A stretch of DNA of 64,000 nt. Source: Engraulis encrasicolus (taxonomy: Eukaryota; Chordata; Actinopteri; Clupeiformes; Engraulidae). Within the stretch, counting starts at the first letter, position 1; each line of letters begins with the position of its first letter. The notes under the pieces were generated by a model that was not told the origin of the DNA, ran no database searches, and saw only the letters and a list, made by a program, of their open reading frames with translations. Shown here piece after piece: positions 10,851-24,510 of the stretch. A program made the position numbers and the translations under genes. The stretch is from the NCBI RefSeq assembly GCF_034702125.1, contig NC_085865.1, forward strand, positions 20,908,281 through 20,972,280. Reading direction: 5' to 3'.

Positions 10851-12710
10851 GTTTTGCTGTAGTTTCTGGTAGAATATGTAATTAGCATGAACAGACACAG
10901 ACAATCTGGCTTTTGGTGTCAAACTGCACACATTTCCAAAGAAAGGTGATCTGCTGGTTTCTACATAAATGGACAGATACAATTATACCCAGCAATGGGT
11001 CCTTCCACTGGGAAAATATAACCTATAGATGATCTAATGTAACTACTGTCCAGAGTACAATAAAACTATAACCACCCTAAACACCCACATGAAGGGTAAT
11101 GCAGAGTTTCCCCACATAATTTCCCATACACAATGTTTCTCCACAGACAGTATGATTCCGACAGTCAAAATGGCAAAGCAATGGTCAAAATGCAGTTAGT
11201 GTACAATAAAAAAAAATGTTCTTTCACTTAATGTTAAAGAACAATCTGCATTTGAAACTTTGCCATGTCAAATCAAGGCGAAACAACATGTTTGCAGAAG
11301 ATGCCATGTTGGTGGCTTAGTGGTGGCTTACCAGACCCCTTGCAACAGGATATAGGGCATAGGTCAATGTATATGACTGATCTTATCAAGGTGGAAAAGG
11401 AATTATAAAGAACAGGACTTATCCCTCTCATAAAAAAGGCTGGTCTTTCCTCCCTCCACCACATCTGTTGGAGACGGTGACGCCAATGTCACTGCTATAG
11501 CCATTAGGGTGAACAGGCAAGGCACAGCAAGGCATGGCTGGCTCTGGCAACGGGGAAAACTGCTTGGCATTGCTGCTTGTAATTACAGGTTAGACAACAC
11601 ATAAATCAAGATGTCACTTTTCGGTGTCGTACGTCTGTGATTTAGTTTAGGGAAAAAACATGTGCTGTGACTGCCAAATTGTTATGGGGTATAAAAAAAA
11701 TGCTAATTGATTGCAAGGCAATCAACCTTTTCCAAGGAAGTGCATTTCTTGAGTGGGAAGACGAAAAATAATTGATTGCTACCAGCTGAAACAAACAGAA
11801 TAATGTCTTTTGAAGTTGACCTTTTTCTTATCTCCACCCTCTGGCGAAGGCAGACCACATTAATTTGCTTCTCACAACAAACACGCTTCCCATCCTTCAC
11901 AGCCAAGAAGCATGGGGGAAATGGGAGCCCTTTGCCATATTTTCCCTATACTCCAAAACCCAGTGTCTTGGCACAGCGTCTCCCCAGCCATTTTGTTAAT
12001 TGTCCATATGTCTACGCGCACAAGTGTGAAGCTGTGCATGCCAATGAGCTCGGGAGTCAAGACTCAGGGGCTGCAGGCGGTTTGGTGGCTGTTTAGAGCT
12101 TCACATCGACTATCGACCAAGACCCCAAGCTACAGCGCTACCAAGGAAACACAAACAAGCAAAAAACGAAAACATATGAAATAAGATGATCAAAATAGGC
12201 TCCAATCAAACACAGTGTGAGAGAAGAGTGTGAAGAACTATGAAAGTGCATGTGGAGACGATCATAAGCGCACGTCACGTTAAGCCACTGTTGCTTCTCC
12301 ATTGGGCTCATTAATATAAAAGGCATAATTATCTTAGGTGGAGGTGGGGAAGGAGGAGGGGAAAACGGAATCAGATTCAGCAAATTCATTTAATGCTCCA
12401 CCGGCCCCCATGTGCCAAACAGGTCAATCACGCTTTAATCAGGAAGTTAATGAGTTTAAGTGCACTCCAGAAAGTGCCGTCAAAACAGCCCGCAATAGCA
12501 AAAAATGAAGGGGGAAACATCAATGCAGGAGGAACTTAGAATGAGAATGCCTTGTGCATCTCGCAATACACTCCAAAGACATTTTACCTTTTTCACAGCA
12601 CAGAGGAGGGGGAACTCTTGACTTCCACAATGAGAGGAATGGAGAGTTAGTCTACTTTTCGCCATTACCTGCACTATACTCAAAAATACTGAATCAAACA
12701 AAGATATCGC
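10851..12710. other. Intergenic sequence, nothing recognised
   Basis: No credible exon, RNA gene or mobile-element ends seen. The AT-rich part at 12350-12470 again looks complex and non-repetitive. Confidence 0.45.
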
Positions 12711-12840
12711 AAACCACGCCCACTCAATGCAAAAGCGTGTGCTCAAGTTGGGTCTCCTAAGGGGGCGTTGTCCCCTACTTCTTCTTCTCTTTTTGAGGTG
12801 TTTGCGCAAGACGTGCGCTACCGCCATCTACAGCGCTAAG
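12711..12840. repeat. Dispersed 130-bp repeat, copy 1
   Basis: Shares about 90% of its bases with 38363-38492 on the same strand. Shared words include 'gtgtgctcaagttgggtctc', 'ctaagggggcgttgtcccct' and 'catctacagygctaa'. There are no terminal inverted repeats or tRNA boxes, so the class is unknown; it could be a fragment of a longer element. Confidence 0.8.
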
Positions 12841-15580
12841 GGGACTTCATTGATTCTCAACCTCAGGACTCCGAAGGTCTCCTAACCGAAGGTCTCCTAA
12901 AGGGGCGTTCACCCGACATAAAGTGGATACCGGAAAGGAAACAAAATGACGCTTCTTGGTTACATCCACTTTCTTTGCTATACTCTTTACAGAGTGTTGT
13001 TAAAAGCCTCGTTGTGTCCGTGAATGGCATGGAAAGTACACAGCCTACCTACCTGGCTGAAAAGGGATACACTGAAAGGTCCAGAGTGAGCTGAAACCTC
13101 TAGAAATGTGTTGTACTACCTATAAGCTTTCAAAGAGTGGTTTAGATTAGAAGATAAAGTGGTGTGGAACGCCCGTTTTCATTCAGCAAAATTGCCTCCT
13201 ATTCCATGAAATCACAACACTCTGATGGGTCAGAGTTTTCGACCTTTAATGGTCCTCCATCTCTCAGAGGTTATTTTTTTAACTTCAAATAATGACTGGC
13301 ACATGTTTACATACCGGTAGGCTATTATGCCCAGGGAAATTGGGACAGTCAGTAAATTGGGTCTTCACAAACTCTCTGGCTTGACCATGCAATTTTGACT
13401 GTCCCTATCTGAATGTCCGGCTGAGCAGACAGATAGTAATCATCTGTGTAAATATTTGTGGAGACTAGTGAGAAGAATAATTCTGAACTAGCTGAGCATT
13501 TTCCATGGGCCAGCACAAGGACACACACTATTATTATGCAAAGGAAAGCATTGGCGTTTGCTTTGCCATTTTGTCGTCCTGGGCATTGAATACCAATCAC
13601 TTGGGTACAGCTCCTTTTCTTCACTTTTTGAATTTAAATAATCACAGGAATAATCCTCATACAGTACTCACATCACGTAAATACTACCCTAGACCTCAAA
13701 CACAAGACCACAAGACCAAAACTACACAAACACACAAACATGCACAGATGCATGCACTTCCTTCTTTTCTATACTTCAGCACAAATATTTTTTCCCAGAA
13801 TTCATTTGCTTGCACTGCATGGGCAGTTTGCTGGTCAGTCTGCTTCAGAAGGGATGGGACGCTCACACACGCGTGCATGCACACATGCACGCACACACAG
13901 CTGCATACTGCATAGCCAGTTTGTTGGTCAGTCTGCTCCAGAGGGGGATAGCTGAGCTCTAGTTGAGTAGCCTGAAATTGAGGCAAGGCAGAGGGAGGCA
14001 GATTGAGAGGAGGATGGACTGGGCCAGTGCAGATGCTGGGGCCACAGCAGGGACAGGGGCCGGGGCGGGGGGGCGGGGGTGGGTGTGGGGTCTGGGGCCG
14101 GGATGGTGATGAACACCTCCCTGAATCATGTTATCAGCTGCCGTGCTGACAGCCAATTTTACTGGCCGGCGAGAGTGCCTGCGATAACCGATCTGGCCGA
14201 AACGGATGGATGGATGGACGCCCACCGTACCGTAAACACTACTGGATGCTTTCGACCGTGCTGCCGCCGCCGCCGCCGCTGCTGTGTGTGTGAGTGTGGT
14301 ATCAATGAGATGTCACATAGCCACATTGGTAATCGCCACAGCCCTGATGCACAGCTGAAGGGGGCAGTAAAGGAGGCAGAAGTGATCTGAAAAGCATATT
14401 TAAAACAGATGATAGCTCTGAGTGGTTAAGTGTTAAATACACTATAAAATACAGAGGCTGGCCACACACAGTAATATGGAATAGCCATGGAATAGTAGTT
14501 GGAATAGCTAAATTACTGTGTGTGACATTTTTTGGTCTTGCTGTGTTCTTTACACTGTTCGTGATGAACAAACTGGGTACAGAAACTTAAGTCAACATAA
14601 TCATCCATTCCCTCCCTCTGTTAAGAATTACACAAATTACATTAAAGGCCTTATAATGTCAACACTTGACTGTCATGACTACAGCAATGTGACAGGTGAT
14701 GGTTCTTCAGTGTGTTGCTAAAAATACACACTGAACAAAATTCAGTCAGTCAACACACACAGACGAATGAAATCCCAATAATGATAATTGACTATTTACA
14801 TGATGAAATTCATCATTCCCAGTGACTGGCGTATCATGTAACCAGTAAAAGGCGTATTGCATTTCAACCTATGACAGATTTATGTTAATGATTCAAGACC
14901 ACATGAGAGAGAGCCAGGAAATTGAAACATTGATCCGTCATGCGTCACTGTGCAAATGATCAGAAATCCACTCCAGTCAGACCACACACAATCACACACA
15001 GCGCGCTAAACGTGTGATTTATCTCGGATTACAGCAAAATCTGAAATCCAGTGTATTAAGCTTTGCCTCTCTCCACAAGATTACCCCTCCCTCCCTCCCT
15101 CCCTCCCTACCTACCTACCTCTCCTCTTCCCTCCTCATGTCACTGCCTTTTTCAACAGCCAGCCAGCCAGCCAGTACAGTCAGCGGAGGGGAGAGGAGAT
15201 CACAACTGACGAATCGCAAAGCCTTAATCGATGGGATTAAGTCACGCCCTGGGTATCTATCAACAGTTGCTGCTGCACTCGGGTTTGAATGAGTCTTGGG
15301 GGAGGAGAGCGGAGCAGAGTAGAGAGAGCTGCTGGTGCAGGCGGAGGTGTGCGGTTGTAAATGCATGCATTGGCCGGTGGAGCTCATTGGTATGGGTCTC
15401 AGGGAGAGAGCAGTGCTGATCTCAGGGCCAGGTGGGTTCTGAAGGACTCTGTGATCTGACTGCCATGTTTTATTTATATGTGGCCATGTGGCTATATGTC
15501 CTATTAGCTATAATGTACACCAACCAGTATCAGACACAGACATCCATTGGCACTCACCTTTCAGGAAACACACACATACC
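12841..15580. other. Intergenic sequence with short local repeats
   Basis: A ~40-bp block ('cagtttgctggtcagtctgc' and variant) occurs at about 13823 and 13915. There is a C/G-rich patch at 14040-14110 and a GCC/GCT run at 14260-14285. No gene or complete mobile element recognised. Confidence 0.5.
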
Positions 15581-15589
15581 CCTCTCTCT

Positions 15590-15611
15590 CACACAGACAC
15601 ACACAGACACA

Positions 15612-15690
<79 letters not shown>

Positions 15691-15714
15691 ACACACACAG
15701 ACACACAGACACAG
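15590..15714. repeat. (AC)n microsatellite
   Basis: CA array with 'gacaca' interruptions at both ends. Confidence 0.95.
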
Positions 15715-16703
15715 GTGTGGGGGTTGGGTGTCCAACTGTCCATACCAGTTCCGCTCATTCACTAGCGCAATCTGAGCTTCACAATCCTGTCAGGTGATTT
15801 TTCAAGCCCTGAACAGACCCAGATGTGGCACGATATCACACGAGGCCATCAGGAGAGGGGGATATACCAGCTTCTGAGCTCTAGGTATTCTGTCGGGATG
15901 GACTGCTTCATTAAAAAGAGCTACCAATGGACTGTTAGCATAGCCCGGACTCAACCTCCAAACCCTGTACGTGGTAGTTCGTAGTTCAGCGCGACAGGTA
16001 ACTCACATTGGCACCACTTCGCCTAAGTTGGCCCAAACTACTACCGCCAGGGTGTCAAGAAGTCAAAGGGTCTTTAGGCGCCGAAAGCTCTCAGTGAGCG
16101 ACTGTTCTTCCAGTGTATGAAGACTTGGCGGGCTGAACGGCTAGCCCTGGATCAACAAACAAGTCTCAGGCAGCCAGATTGGCCTGACAAGCCCCAGTGC
16201 GCTGCTTCGAAACAGCGAGGCTCATGGAGCAGAGAGTGAGAAGAAGGAGAGAAAATAAGAGGGCAGGATGGGTGTGAATAGAAGGAGGGAAAGGGGGGGG
16301 GGGGGGGGTGCGACGGGACTGAAGGGCTTTATCGTTTTAAAGCTGGCATTTCTCATCTCTTTTAAGCCACCGAGACGGTCCCAGGCGGGATATATAGGCT
16401 TCTTCAATTATTCACAGTCCGTGACTACAGACACATCAACAGGCGGGCGTGGAGAGGAAGCCGTGTCCTTGTGTAAACCAGAATAATGCCACAATACACC
16501 CATATCAGCATGTGTGTGGAGCCCCATAGGGGTGGATAGGAGGGAGCACATGAAATTGGGTTTGAGGTGGGCAAGGAGGACTCTGGGTAATGCACTACAT
16601 GAGCCGGGTCTTGGTGCAAGTCTGATCGCACTGGACTGGACTGAACCAAACTATTCAATGAGGACTCCTGCGGAGAGGGGAATAGGCACACGGTGTGTGA
16701 GTG

Positions 16704-16748
<45 letters not shown>

Positions 16749-17733
16749 CACACGCACACACACACGCACACACACACACACACACGAGGGATAGAGGAAC
16801 ACTCCATTATGTAGTTTACCTCATGCTGCAGCTGATGTGCTGGGCTCAGAGTAAAAATATCCTGCAGAGAGAGGTCTGATTGCTCCGTGTTGGACTACTC
16901 TCTGAACACCCCCACTGAGCATAGACAAGAAATACGTTCACCTACACACACTGGCAATTACAAAAATAACCTGTGGAGATGGCACACACTCACACATTTA
17001 TGGCATAAACATGCGCACGCACACGCAAGCGCACACGCGCACACACACACACACAAGCAAGCATTTTTGACGTGCTCCGACTGACATGCTTGGTCCGACT
17101 AATTAAATCTTGAAACGCGGCTGTGAAAAGCAATATTAAACTCAGAAGAAGCAACAAAAGAAGACCCCATGTCCTATTGTGCACTTCAATAACAAGCTTC
17201 TTGTACCAACAACTGAGAGAGGGGATTGCATTTTTTCTTTAAAAAAAAGAGAGTGGTAGCCATTATTGCTAAAGGCCAACTGACATAAAAGCACACGGCG
17301 CGATAGTTTGACAGAACACAGAACCTTAGAAGACAACGTTCCTCTCCATTCCAGTCACAGCACACTGCCTGCTTTTCCTCTATGTTCCATTTTCAGCTGC
17401 TTCCATAAGCAGACCATTAAGCAATGTAATTATGACAGCCCTCAAAGGCCTGCTAGCTAGCAGAGGGGGAAAAAACGAGACTTCAATTATTTCTCTTTGT
17501 TGAAAGCCAGAAGGGCAACGGCATCAGAGAAGGCGGTGTGTGTGTGTGTGTGTGCATGGGTGTGATACCAAGACCCTTTTTTCAAACACAAGATCCAAAT
17601 GTAGGAGGAATGACTGCTTGTGGTCTGTTGTAGCCATGAGGTGGGTGAGCAGCAATGGTGTGTGTGCACCTGTTCACTGAACATCCAGGCAATTCAGAGT
17701 CTCGCCATTGAAGATGATTTAAAATTTTGTGAG
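15715..17733. other. Intergenic sequence with short simple repeats
   Basis: G-run at 16291-16308, (GA)n at about 16708-16745 followed by CA repeats to 16786, and CA repeats at 17015-17055. A non-repetitive block at 17385-17490 has ATTA/TAATT cores. No gene recognised. Confidence 0.5.
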
Positions 17734-18063
17734 TAGGGGTGTCAAACTCAAATTCACAATGGGCCAAAATCTAAATCTGGGATAAAGTGGTGGACTGAAC
17801 TCAATATTAATTTCACAAATTTCACAAGCACTCATCCCCATCATATGAGGTAGTTGAAATGTGCCTGCGCATATTCTGTTGTGAGATATTACACTGTCCT
17901 GGACCCACTCATGCCTGTGAGATACCAAACGTCATGTTCAAGTCATGCTACTATGAAATAATGGAGTATGTGGGCCTACTATAATAGAAATCTAATGATC
18001 TCGCCGGTAAAATAAAATGACTGCAGGTCAGATTTGGCTCACAGGCCTGAGTTTGTTATCCCT
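17734..18063. mobile_element. hAT-like MITE (GGGTGTCAAACTC type)
   Basis: Left end 'taggggtgtcaaactcaaat'. The right end reads 'ctgagtttgttatccctc', an imperfect inverted copy. This terminal wording is typical of hAT MITEs in vertebrates. I could not find a clean 8-bp duplication, so the boundaries are approximate. Confidence 0.6.
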
Positions 18064-18159
18064 CATTGAAATAAAAAGGTGCAATACATGAAGAAAATAA
18101 TGTTAAAACAAATATGCTGCCTCAACGAAAGGCCTTTTGTCCAGCACAGTAACTTCTGC

Positions 18160-18236
18160 AGTGCTTATTTAACACTTAGAGAGTTGATTTGGCATCATTT
18201 GGACTTAAATGAACTCTTTAAGTGTTGAATTAACAC
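18160..18236. mobile_element. Short palindromic MITE, copy 1
   Basis: Inverted arms 'ttatttaacacttagagagt' and 'actctttaagtgttgaatta' around a short spacer. The arm sequence matches the element at 42616-42688, so both belong to one family of tiny inverted-repeat elements. Confidence 0.6.
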
Positions 18237-18604
18237 CACGCTGTTTACTGTGAGCACATGGAAGGGAGCACATCCATGGCGTTGTGCATAACCAAATAAA
18301 CTACAAGAGACTGGTGTAATGCCACATTTATCATGGCCAAGGGCTGTTGTTACGGGTGTAGTTAAGGTTGTCAAAATATGACTGCAGTTTCAGAATAAAA
18401 CAATTTAGGCCGCGAAGGGGTTAGTAAATGTTCACTGGTTTCTGTTTAAGGTCGGTGTAGAAATGAACCATCACTAAAGCTTATCGTCATAGCCCCATGT
18501 GTTCTGCACATTGTAGTAGTAATATTATACCTGTAAGAGCAATACACATACAGCACAGGTACACACCCGCCCCAACACAAACAACACAAAACACACACAA
18601 ACAA

Positions 18605-18607
18605 CAC

Positions 18608-18646
<39 letters not shown>

Positions 18647-18668
18647 CACAATCACACACACACACGCA
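18605..18668. repeat. (AC)n microsatellite
   Basis: CA array with AACA interruptions. Confidence 0.9.
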
Positions 18669-19658
18669 CACACACATGCACACCTGGTAAACATCAACAG
18701 CACAACTGGGACGAACAACAGCACTGCTTCTTTGATCTATTTTTCATACCGCCACACTCTCCGCACTATCGTGGGGGGTTGGTGGTGGTAAGAATGTTCT
18801 TTAACCATGACAGTTCTGGCAAACTGTCAGATATCAAATGTGCCGCGTCTGTCTCTCTTGAGTTAGTACTCTCTTTTCCTCCTGCTGCTGCTGCTACGAA
18901 TGCCAGAAGTATGTCATCACGGTAGGCAAGCCTACTGGCTTAAGATGACGATGGGGAGTGCAGACCTTGCTTTGTACACTTGACTGCTCACACTTGGGTT
19001 TTTACTCACTGTTGTCTTTAAGTAAGCTGTTAATTTAATTGTTTAATAATAATAACAATATCAACAGAGCAGAGCAATTACAAATACCTGCCGCAGCGCA
19101 TAGGGAGTGAGATGGCATGTAGTGTACTACTACGCATCTTTTATCGCTTTGGAGAAGGCCATTTATAGATGCCATTTATCTTCCTAAAAGGTCATCGAAA
19201 TGTTGACAAGTTTGTTGGGGCGCTCGAATATGTGTAGCACTTAGCACTGTAAATTGTCCGGGCAAATATAATTAAACTTGAAAATTGAATTACACATAAT
19301 AAATGTATGTGGGCTTTAATCTGCAGACGGTGTAAACTGAACTCCAAAGACACACACGGGCCCGTTATAAACAACCGAGTTAAACTCATACTGCACGGAT
19401 GCCATAGTCACGCGTGTCGCCTCTCGCAGATCGTAACACAATATTCCCGCTCAACAAGAGCTCAGATACGTCCTCAAATAGCATAGTGAGCTCGATTGAC
19501 ACGCTGCCGTGGAGCTCGGACCAATCAGAGAGCTCGACTGACTTGCTGCCGTAGGGAGAGGGCCGCGTGGCCACACGTATGGCATGCGCTCTTCTCAGGA
19601 CCAGACCTACTGAGGATGCTTTGCATGCCTGAAGCACCAGTCTCGCTTGCACGTACAG

Positions 19659-19980
19659 CAGGGGTGGGGAACCTATGGCTCCAGGGACGTTTACCGCCCT
19701 TCAGGCTGTCTCATCTGGACCCCGATATCATTTTAATGTTATACAGTTGCCCATGAAATATGACGTGTTTTGTAAAGAAGTCTTAGAAATTACATTTGCA
19801 ATACAATTAAAGGGGTATTTTCAGGGGACCTAGTGAAGATGGGGTCTGTCGTAAAAGCGGCTACGTCCAATTTAGGCCTTGAGCGCTTGGGGAAATCCTG
19901 GTTTTGTGGGTCATAGGACAGCCATTAGAGGACTTAAAATTTGAAGTGGTCCTCGAATGAAAACACTTCCCCTACCCCTG
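19659..19980. mobile_element. hAT MITE, family 1 copy A
   Basis: Starts 'caggggtggggaacctatgg' and ends 'acttcccctacccctg', giving inverted ends. Flanks 'acgtacag' (19651-19658) and 'gcatacag' (19981-19988) match at 6 of 8 positions, a decayed 8-bp duplication. The body matches the element at 53827-55298 apart from the L1 inserted there. Confidence 0.85.
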
Positions 19981-20059
19981 GCATACAGTATGCCCAAGCC
20001 TATCAGCTTCCCTGGCAAAGCAGAGCAAACAAAACCACACTGTACAGGTAGAAGACTTG

Positions 20060-20100
20060 GAATTCTCACCAAAGACTTGGAATTCTCACCAACTTCTGCA
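20060..20100. repeat. 20-bp tandem duplication
   Basis: 'gacttggaattctcaccaa' occurs twice in tandem. Confidence 0.85.
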
Positions 20101-21055
20101 CACCACACCATTCTGTGGTGTATCTTTGTGTTTGAAATGATAATTTGGCGGTTTGATTGTCAGGTGCTGACTAAGGAACGCTGGCAAGGGAGACCGAGAT
20201 ACAACATCGAGTTTCGGTAGTCCTCGCCTTCTCAAACACTCTCAAAAAGCCTCGCCTGCTGCTTCGTCTCTTGGGCTCACAACTACTGAGCACCTGCGTG
20301 CTGTACACACAATCATCACAATAACGCCCCAAAATGCACACAGTCAGTCAAATAAATTGCATTTGTTACTTCAAAACAGACTGCACTCCCCCCCATTTCC
20401 ATTGTTCCAGTGTTTTCATCTTTGCCAAAGGAACAAACACACAGACTCCATCCTACTCAATACAGCTTAATGAGTGAGAGTGAGCCTCTCATCTCATCTC
20501 ATCATCTGAGAGGAAGTAGTGTGGGGAACGTGGGACCGGAGACACTTCATTATCCTCAAGTTTCGTCAAGTCAAGTATGACCTCGTCTTTTTTCGCTGAG
20601 CCACCCCGCCCGGCACCCTGACACATTTGTTAATTTTGTTTTTTGTCCTGCCTTCTTCATTTCCCATGATGCTTTGACTCGCATTCCTCACTGGTATCTG
20701 GTATCTGCTTGTGTTCAGGTAGCTCACTTGACCTTTGCCCCTTCGACAGAGCAGATTTAATCAGCGATTTCCCCCCAAACGGATGCTTGAACATATAGTG
20801 AGCTGAATGCCAAAACGTGATTGCCAGACGGCTATCTCTCAGATAGCGGGCTGGCAGCTTGAGGAGACGGAATGGGTGGAGTGGAGTGGGCTTTACTCTC
20901 GTGCTCGTCTTTCCACTGGCGTGATCTCATTACTTTGGGGAATGTAAACAATGCACACAAATTGATCAGTTGCTCCGAGGGCAGACGGAAATCAAGAGAT
21001 CAGCTCATTAACTTCGCAGAAGCCGTAGCCGGTATCCGACAGTGCATCAAAGTGA
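20101..21055. other. Intergenic sequence, nothing recognised
   Basis: No gene or element ends seen. Confidence 0.45.
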
Positions 21056-21059
21056 TAGA

Positions 21060-21119
21060 GGAACACAGACACAGACACAGACACAGACACAGACACAGAC
21101 ACACACACACACACACACA
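21060..21119. repeat. (ACAGAC)n then (AC)n microsatellite
   Basis: Hexanucleotide array followed by CA dinucleotides. Confidence 0.95.
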
Positions 21120-21347
21120 GCAAATGATAAACTGTATATCGCCACACGCACAGTCATTTGGAACACAAGGAAAAATACTCTCAGAGGACCCTGTCCAGTC
21201 AGTGTCCTTTCAGTAATGAGCCCAGATGAACACACGCACACACGTGTGCACACGGACATACACGCACAGAAACGTGTGCACTCACCACACACACACACCC
21301 ACCCACCCATCACATACATACAAACACACACAGAAATGTGTGCTCAC

Positions 21348-21739
21348 TAGAGATGGGATTTATGGCTCTTTTTCGGGATCCGGATCTTAGTGGCTCGTTC
21401 CTTTCAAAGAGCCGTTCAAAAAACTGGCTCTTTTGGCTCTTTTTTAAATTATTTATTCAGTGTTAAGAATGTAATATTTTGACTCCACCTCAAGGTAATT
21501 TTGTCCAAAAAACAACTGATTATTCTCCTGCTTCTAAAGACCGTTTTTGCCTCTCTTTGAGGCAAACAATTGTGTTTTTTCCCAAATGTAATTACTCTGG
21601 TCGAGGTCACGTGCTTAAAATGAATGAAAAATGAACGAAATAACGGTTGAGTGGCTCCCCCAGCTGTGATCCGGTTCCCATCGTTCACTTCAGGGAGCCG
21701 TTCAAAAACACCGGCTCGTTCATGAACGACACACCTCTA
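21348..21739. mobile_element. hAT MITE (TAGAG ends)
   Basis: Starts 'tagagatggg' and ends 'cacacctcta'. Both sides carry the 8-bp duplication 'gtgctcac' (21340-21347 and 21740-21747). Internal inverted words 'gagccgttcaaaaa' and 'ggctcgttc' occur near both ends. The TAGAG-type terminus is shared with the 2.0-kb hAT element at 3305-5294. Confidence 0.88.
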
Positions 21740-21778
21740 GTGCTCACTCATCGTGCACTCGTCACACACACACATGTG

Positions 21779-21781
<3 letters not shown>

Positions 21782-21869
<88 letters not shown>
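21782..21869. repeat. (AC)44 microsatellite
   Basis: Uninterrupted CA array lying a few tens of bases right of the hAT MITE. Confidence 0.97.
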
Positions 21870-21871
<2 letters not shown>

Positions 21872-22732
21872 CTGCGTGATCTCTGTTTGGCTGCCCATTG
21901 TAAAACGACACCGTTATTGAATTGTGTGCTCCCATTGGAAACGGGAGAATGTTAACGTAAATGTGTTGACCTTCAGCTTCATAATACATCCCGAGGCGGA
22001 GCAGAGAGCCGAGAGGAGCGGAGAGAGTCGGGGGATAAATTAGATTGCCGCTCTGTGTATGATGGACCTCGCTGATTCTCATGTCCGACTTCATTCGTCG
22101 CTGCATGGGCCGTTCTGTAATTACCAAAGAGAGCTGCCATTTTGTATTGGATTTGCTCTCTTGTCCTCTGTCCCCCGTTCGCTTGTTATACAGATGCATA
22201 ATGTGACCTGGGAGTTCAGATAAGGCTTGCAGCGTCATACTCCCGTTTTATCTAATCTCACTACAGTGCGAGGAAGATTCTTTCTCTATGTGCATATATG
22301 TGTCGTGTGTCATGTGTGTGCGGTTGAGTGTGAATGTTACATCATGGATATGGATTGGCATTGGGAAAGCATGGTTGGCCTGACAGCTAAATTCAGATCA
22401 AGTCCTGTAAGGTCAATTGAGTTCATTTTGAAAAAAATAAAAAATCTCCAGCACCACCAGGGGGTTTCACCCAATTCACACAATATGCTACTGAACTGAG
22501 AAGTACTGGCACTATGGGGACACGGGCTGTGTCTGAACATGACCACTGCATCAAAACACACACGCACACACACTTATTTTACTTGATTCCACATTACTAA
22601 GGAACATATCATTCTGCCAACAACTAATATTCTGACCAATAAGTATCCAATGCCGTAGTTAGGAGGATGTAGTTTGAGGGATAGATGGACATGGCTAACT
22701 ACTATAGATTGCCAGGAGGCATTACTTTTTAC
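21870..22732. other. Intergenic sequence with possible conserved block
   Basis: The part at 22040-22190 is complex, balanced in composition and non-repetitive, with a 'ctgtaattacc' homeodomain-like site. No gene was recognised. Conservation is not testable here. Confidence 0.25.
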
Positions 22733-23520
22733 ATTACATTACATTAGTATTTAGCAGACGCCTTTGTTCAAAGCGACTTACAAGGAGCAATTTAAACAAG
22801 AACAGGGTAAGGCACAGTGTACAGTTGCAACACTGATAGCATTGTCCTACAAAGAGTAAAGAAGAAGACAATGCATTAAAAAGTAGCAAAAAGTAAACAA
22901 AGGTGCAGTGTACAGTTGCAACACTGACAACATTGTCAAACACAAGGTAATAGAAGCAACATTACATAATAGGAAGGTAACAAAGCAAATTGGATAATAA
23001 GATTGGATAATAAGACATCTAGGCGCAGTGTACAGTTGCAACACTGGCAACAATGTCCAACACAGTGATAAAGAAAAAGTAAGTAAAGGATTTAAAAGGA
23101 TGTTAAAAGCAAATTAGGTACATAAAGATGTAAGGTACATAAGAGATGTTAATAGCAGTGGCTTAAGGAAATACCTCCGAGACTAAGACTAAGGAAAGAG
23201 ACTAAAAACTAAAGGCTACAAGGTGAGTAGAATTAGTTATGTTAGAGTGTTAAGCAAGGAAGCTCTCGGAAGAGGCGAGTCTTCACTAGCTTCTTGAAGG
23301 TTGAGAGGGATGACCCTGCTCTTGTAGCAACTGGTCGCTCATTCCACCATTGACAATGACAGAAAACCGTTTGGACTGGGGTTGCCTTGTGTGAGTAGAG
23401 GGCAAGGCTAAACGGTTGGTATTGGAGGAACGCAACGCCCTGGTAGGAACATATGGCTTGAGCATATCCTTTAGGTACGTCTCTAGCTGCCTGGGTCTTC
23501 TTCTGCTCATTCTTCCAATG
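22733..23520 (-). mobile_element. L2/CR1-like LINE, 3'-end fragment
   Basis: Minus strand. About 23242-23520 encodes, across a frameshift, a typical end of a CR1/L2-type reverse-transcriptase ORF. Recognisable pieces include 'ALRSSNTNRLALPS' and 'RAGSSLSTFKKLVKTRLFRE'. After the stop near 23242 comes a ~500-bp 3'UTR with three copies of 'cagtgtacagttgcaacact' on the plus strand (22815, 22906, 23026). It ends in 'agtcgctttg..' and a (TAATG)n-type tail at 22733-22750. The clade is inferred from these residues. The copy is 5'-truncated and dead. Confidence 0.75.
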
Positions 23521-23807
23521 GACACAAAAACACATCCACATGCACACAAAAAACACATCCACTCACACAGTCACATATAGACAGTATACTCCCCGATTTG
23601 GCATTTGGGCGAGTTTTGCCTTTTTGGAGGCCATTTCAGCAATGAAACATGACTGGTCCTCACTGCTGACTCGACAGCAAAAAAAATCAAGCACTTAGGA
23701 ATTCCTGCGTAATTCATTCATTATTTATGCAATGCAGAAAATGCACCTTTTTGGAGTATTGTGATGAGTCATGCTGGCATATGGGGGCCACTTTATGACT
23801 TGCTGGG

Positions 23808-23850
23808 AATATTAAAAAAAAGAAGAAGAAGAAGAGGAAGAAGAAGAAAC
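23808..23850. repeat. (AAG)n simple repeat
   Basis: Purine run of AAG/GAAG units. Confidence 0.85.
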
Positions 23851-23974
23851 GCAGGAGGTCTCTCCTGATTTATACCAACAAAAATCAATAACGATTCTCT
23901 ATTTCACCCGGCTCGGGTTGCAGGCAAATGCTTCTTCTCATCCTTAGCGGGAGGAAGATAGAAATAAGTGGATG

Positions 23975-24235
23975 GGGGGGGGGGGGTTAGAGGGTGGGAG
24001 GGGAGGAGAGATGGAGAGAGAGTCTTTGTGGGGAGAGAGATGGAGGTAGGGGCAGAAGAGATGGAGAGAGAGTCTGGGATGGAGGTGGGGGCAGGAGACG
24101 GAGAAAGAGATTCTGTGGGGAAGAGAGATGGAGAGAGTGGGGAGTAGGGGAGAGAGATGGAGAGTGTGGGGAGTAGGGGAGAGAGATGGAGAGAGTGGAT
24201 GGAAAGAGATGGAGAGGGTGAGAGGAGGAGCAGAG
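23975..24235. repeat. GA-rich minisatellite
   Basis: G-run then repeated 'ggggagagagatggagagag' units of about 30-60 bp with variants. Confidence 0.8.
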
Positions 24236-24510
24236 TGGATAGTGTCTGTCTCATGGGCACATCATGGTTTTGTAAGAACCAAATGCGTCTCATCAAATGC
24301 TTCTCTTCATCAGAGGATGGAAATGCCATAAATGCAGGATTGGCGAGTGGATGGGGGTGGAGGGATTGATTGAGAGTGCGTGGGGGGGAGGGGGGATGCA
24401 TGGTCTATTTCATCATGTTTTCAATCGACAGTTAGAGAGTGCCACTCCAATAACACAAAAAACAAAACACACAGACGCATCTGCACTGTCCAACCAATCG
24501 CACTCTCTAT

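Noticed and set aside
1790..15975. Possible homology between about 1790-1850 and 15905-15975
   Set aside because: Shared wording is short and interrupted; not distinguishable from chance by eye.
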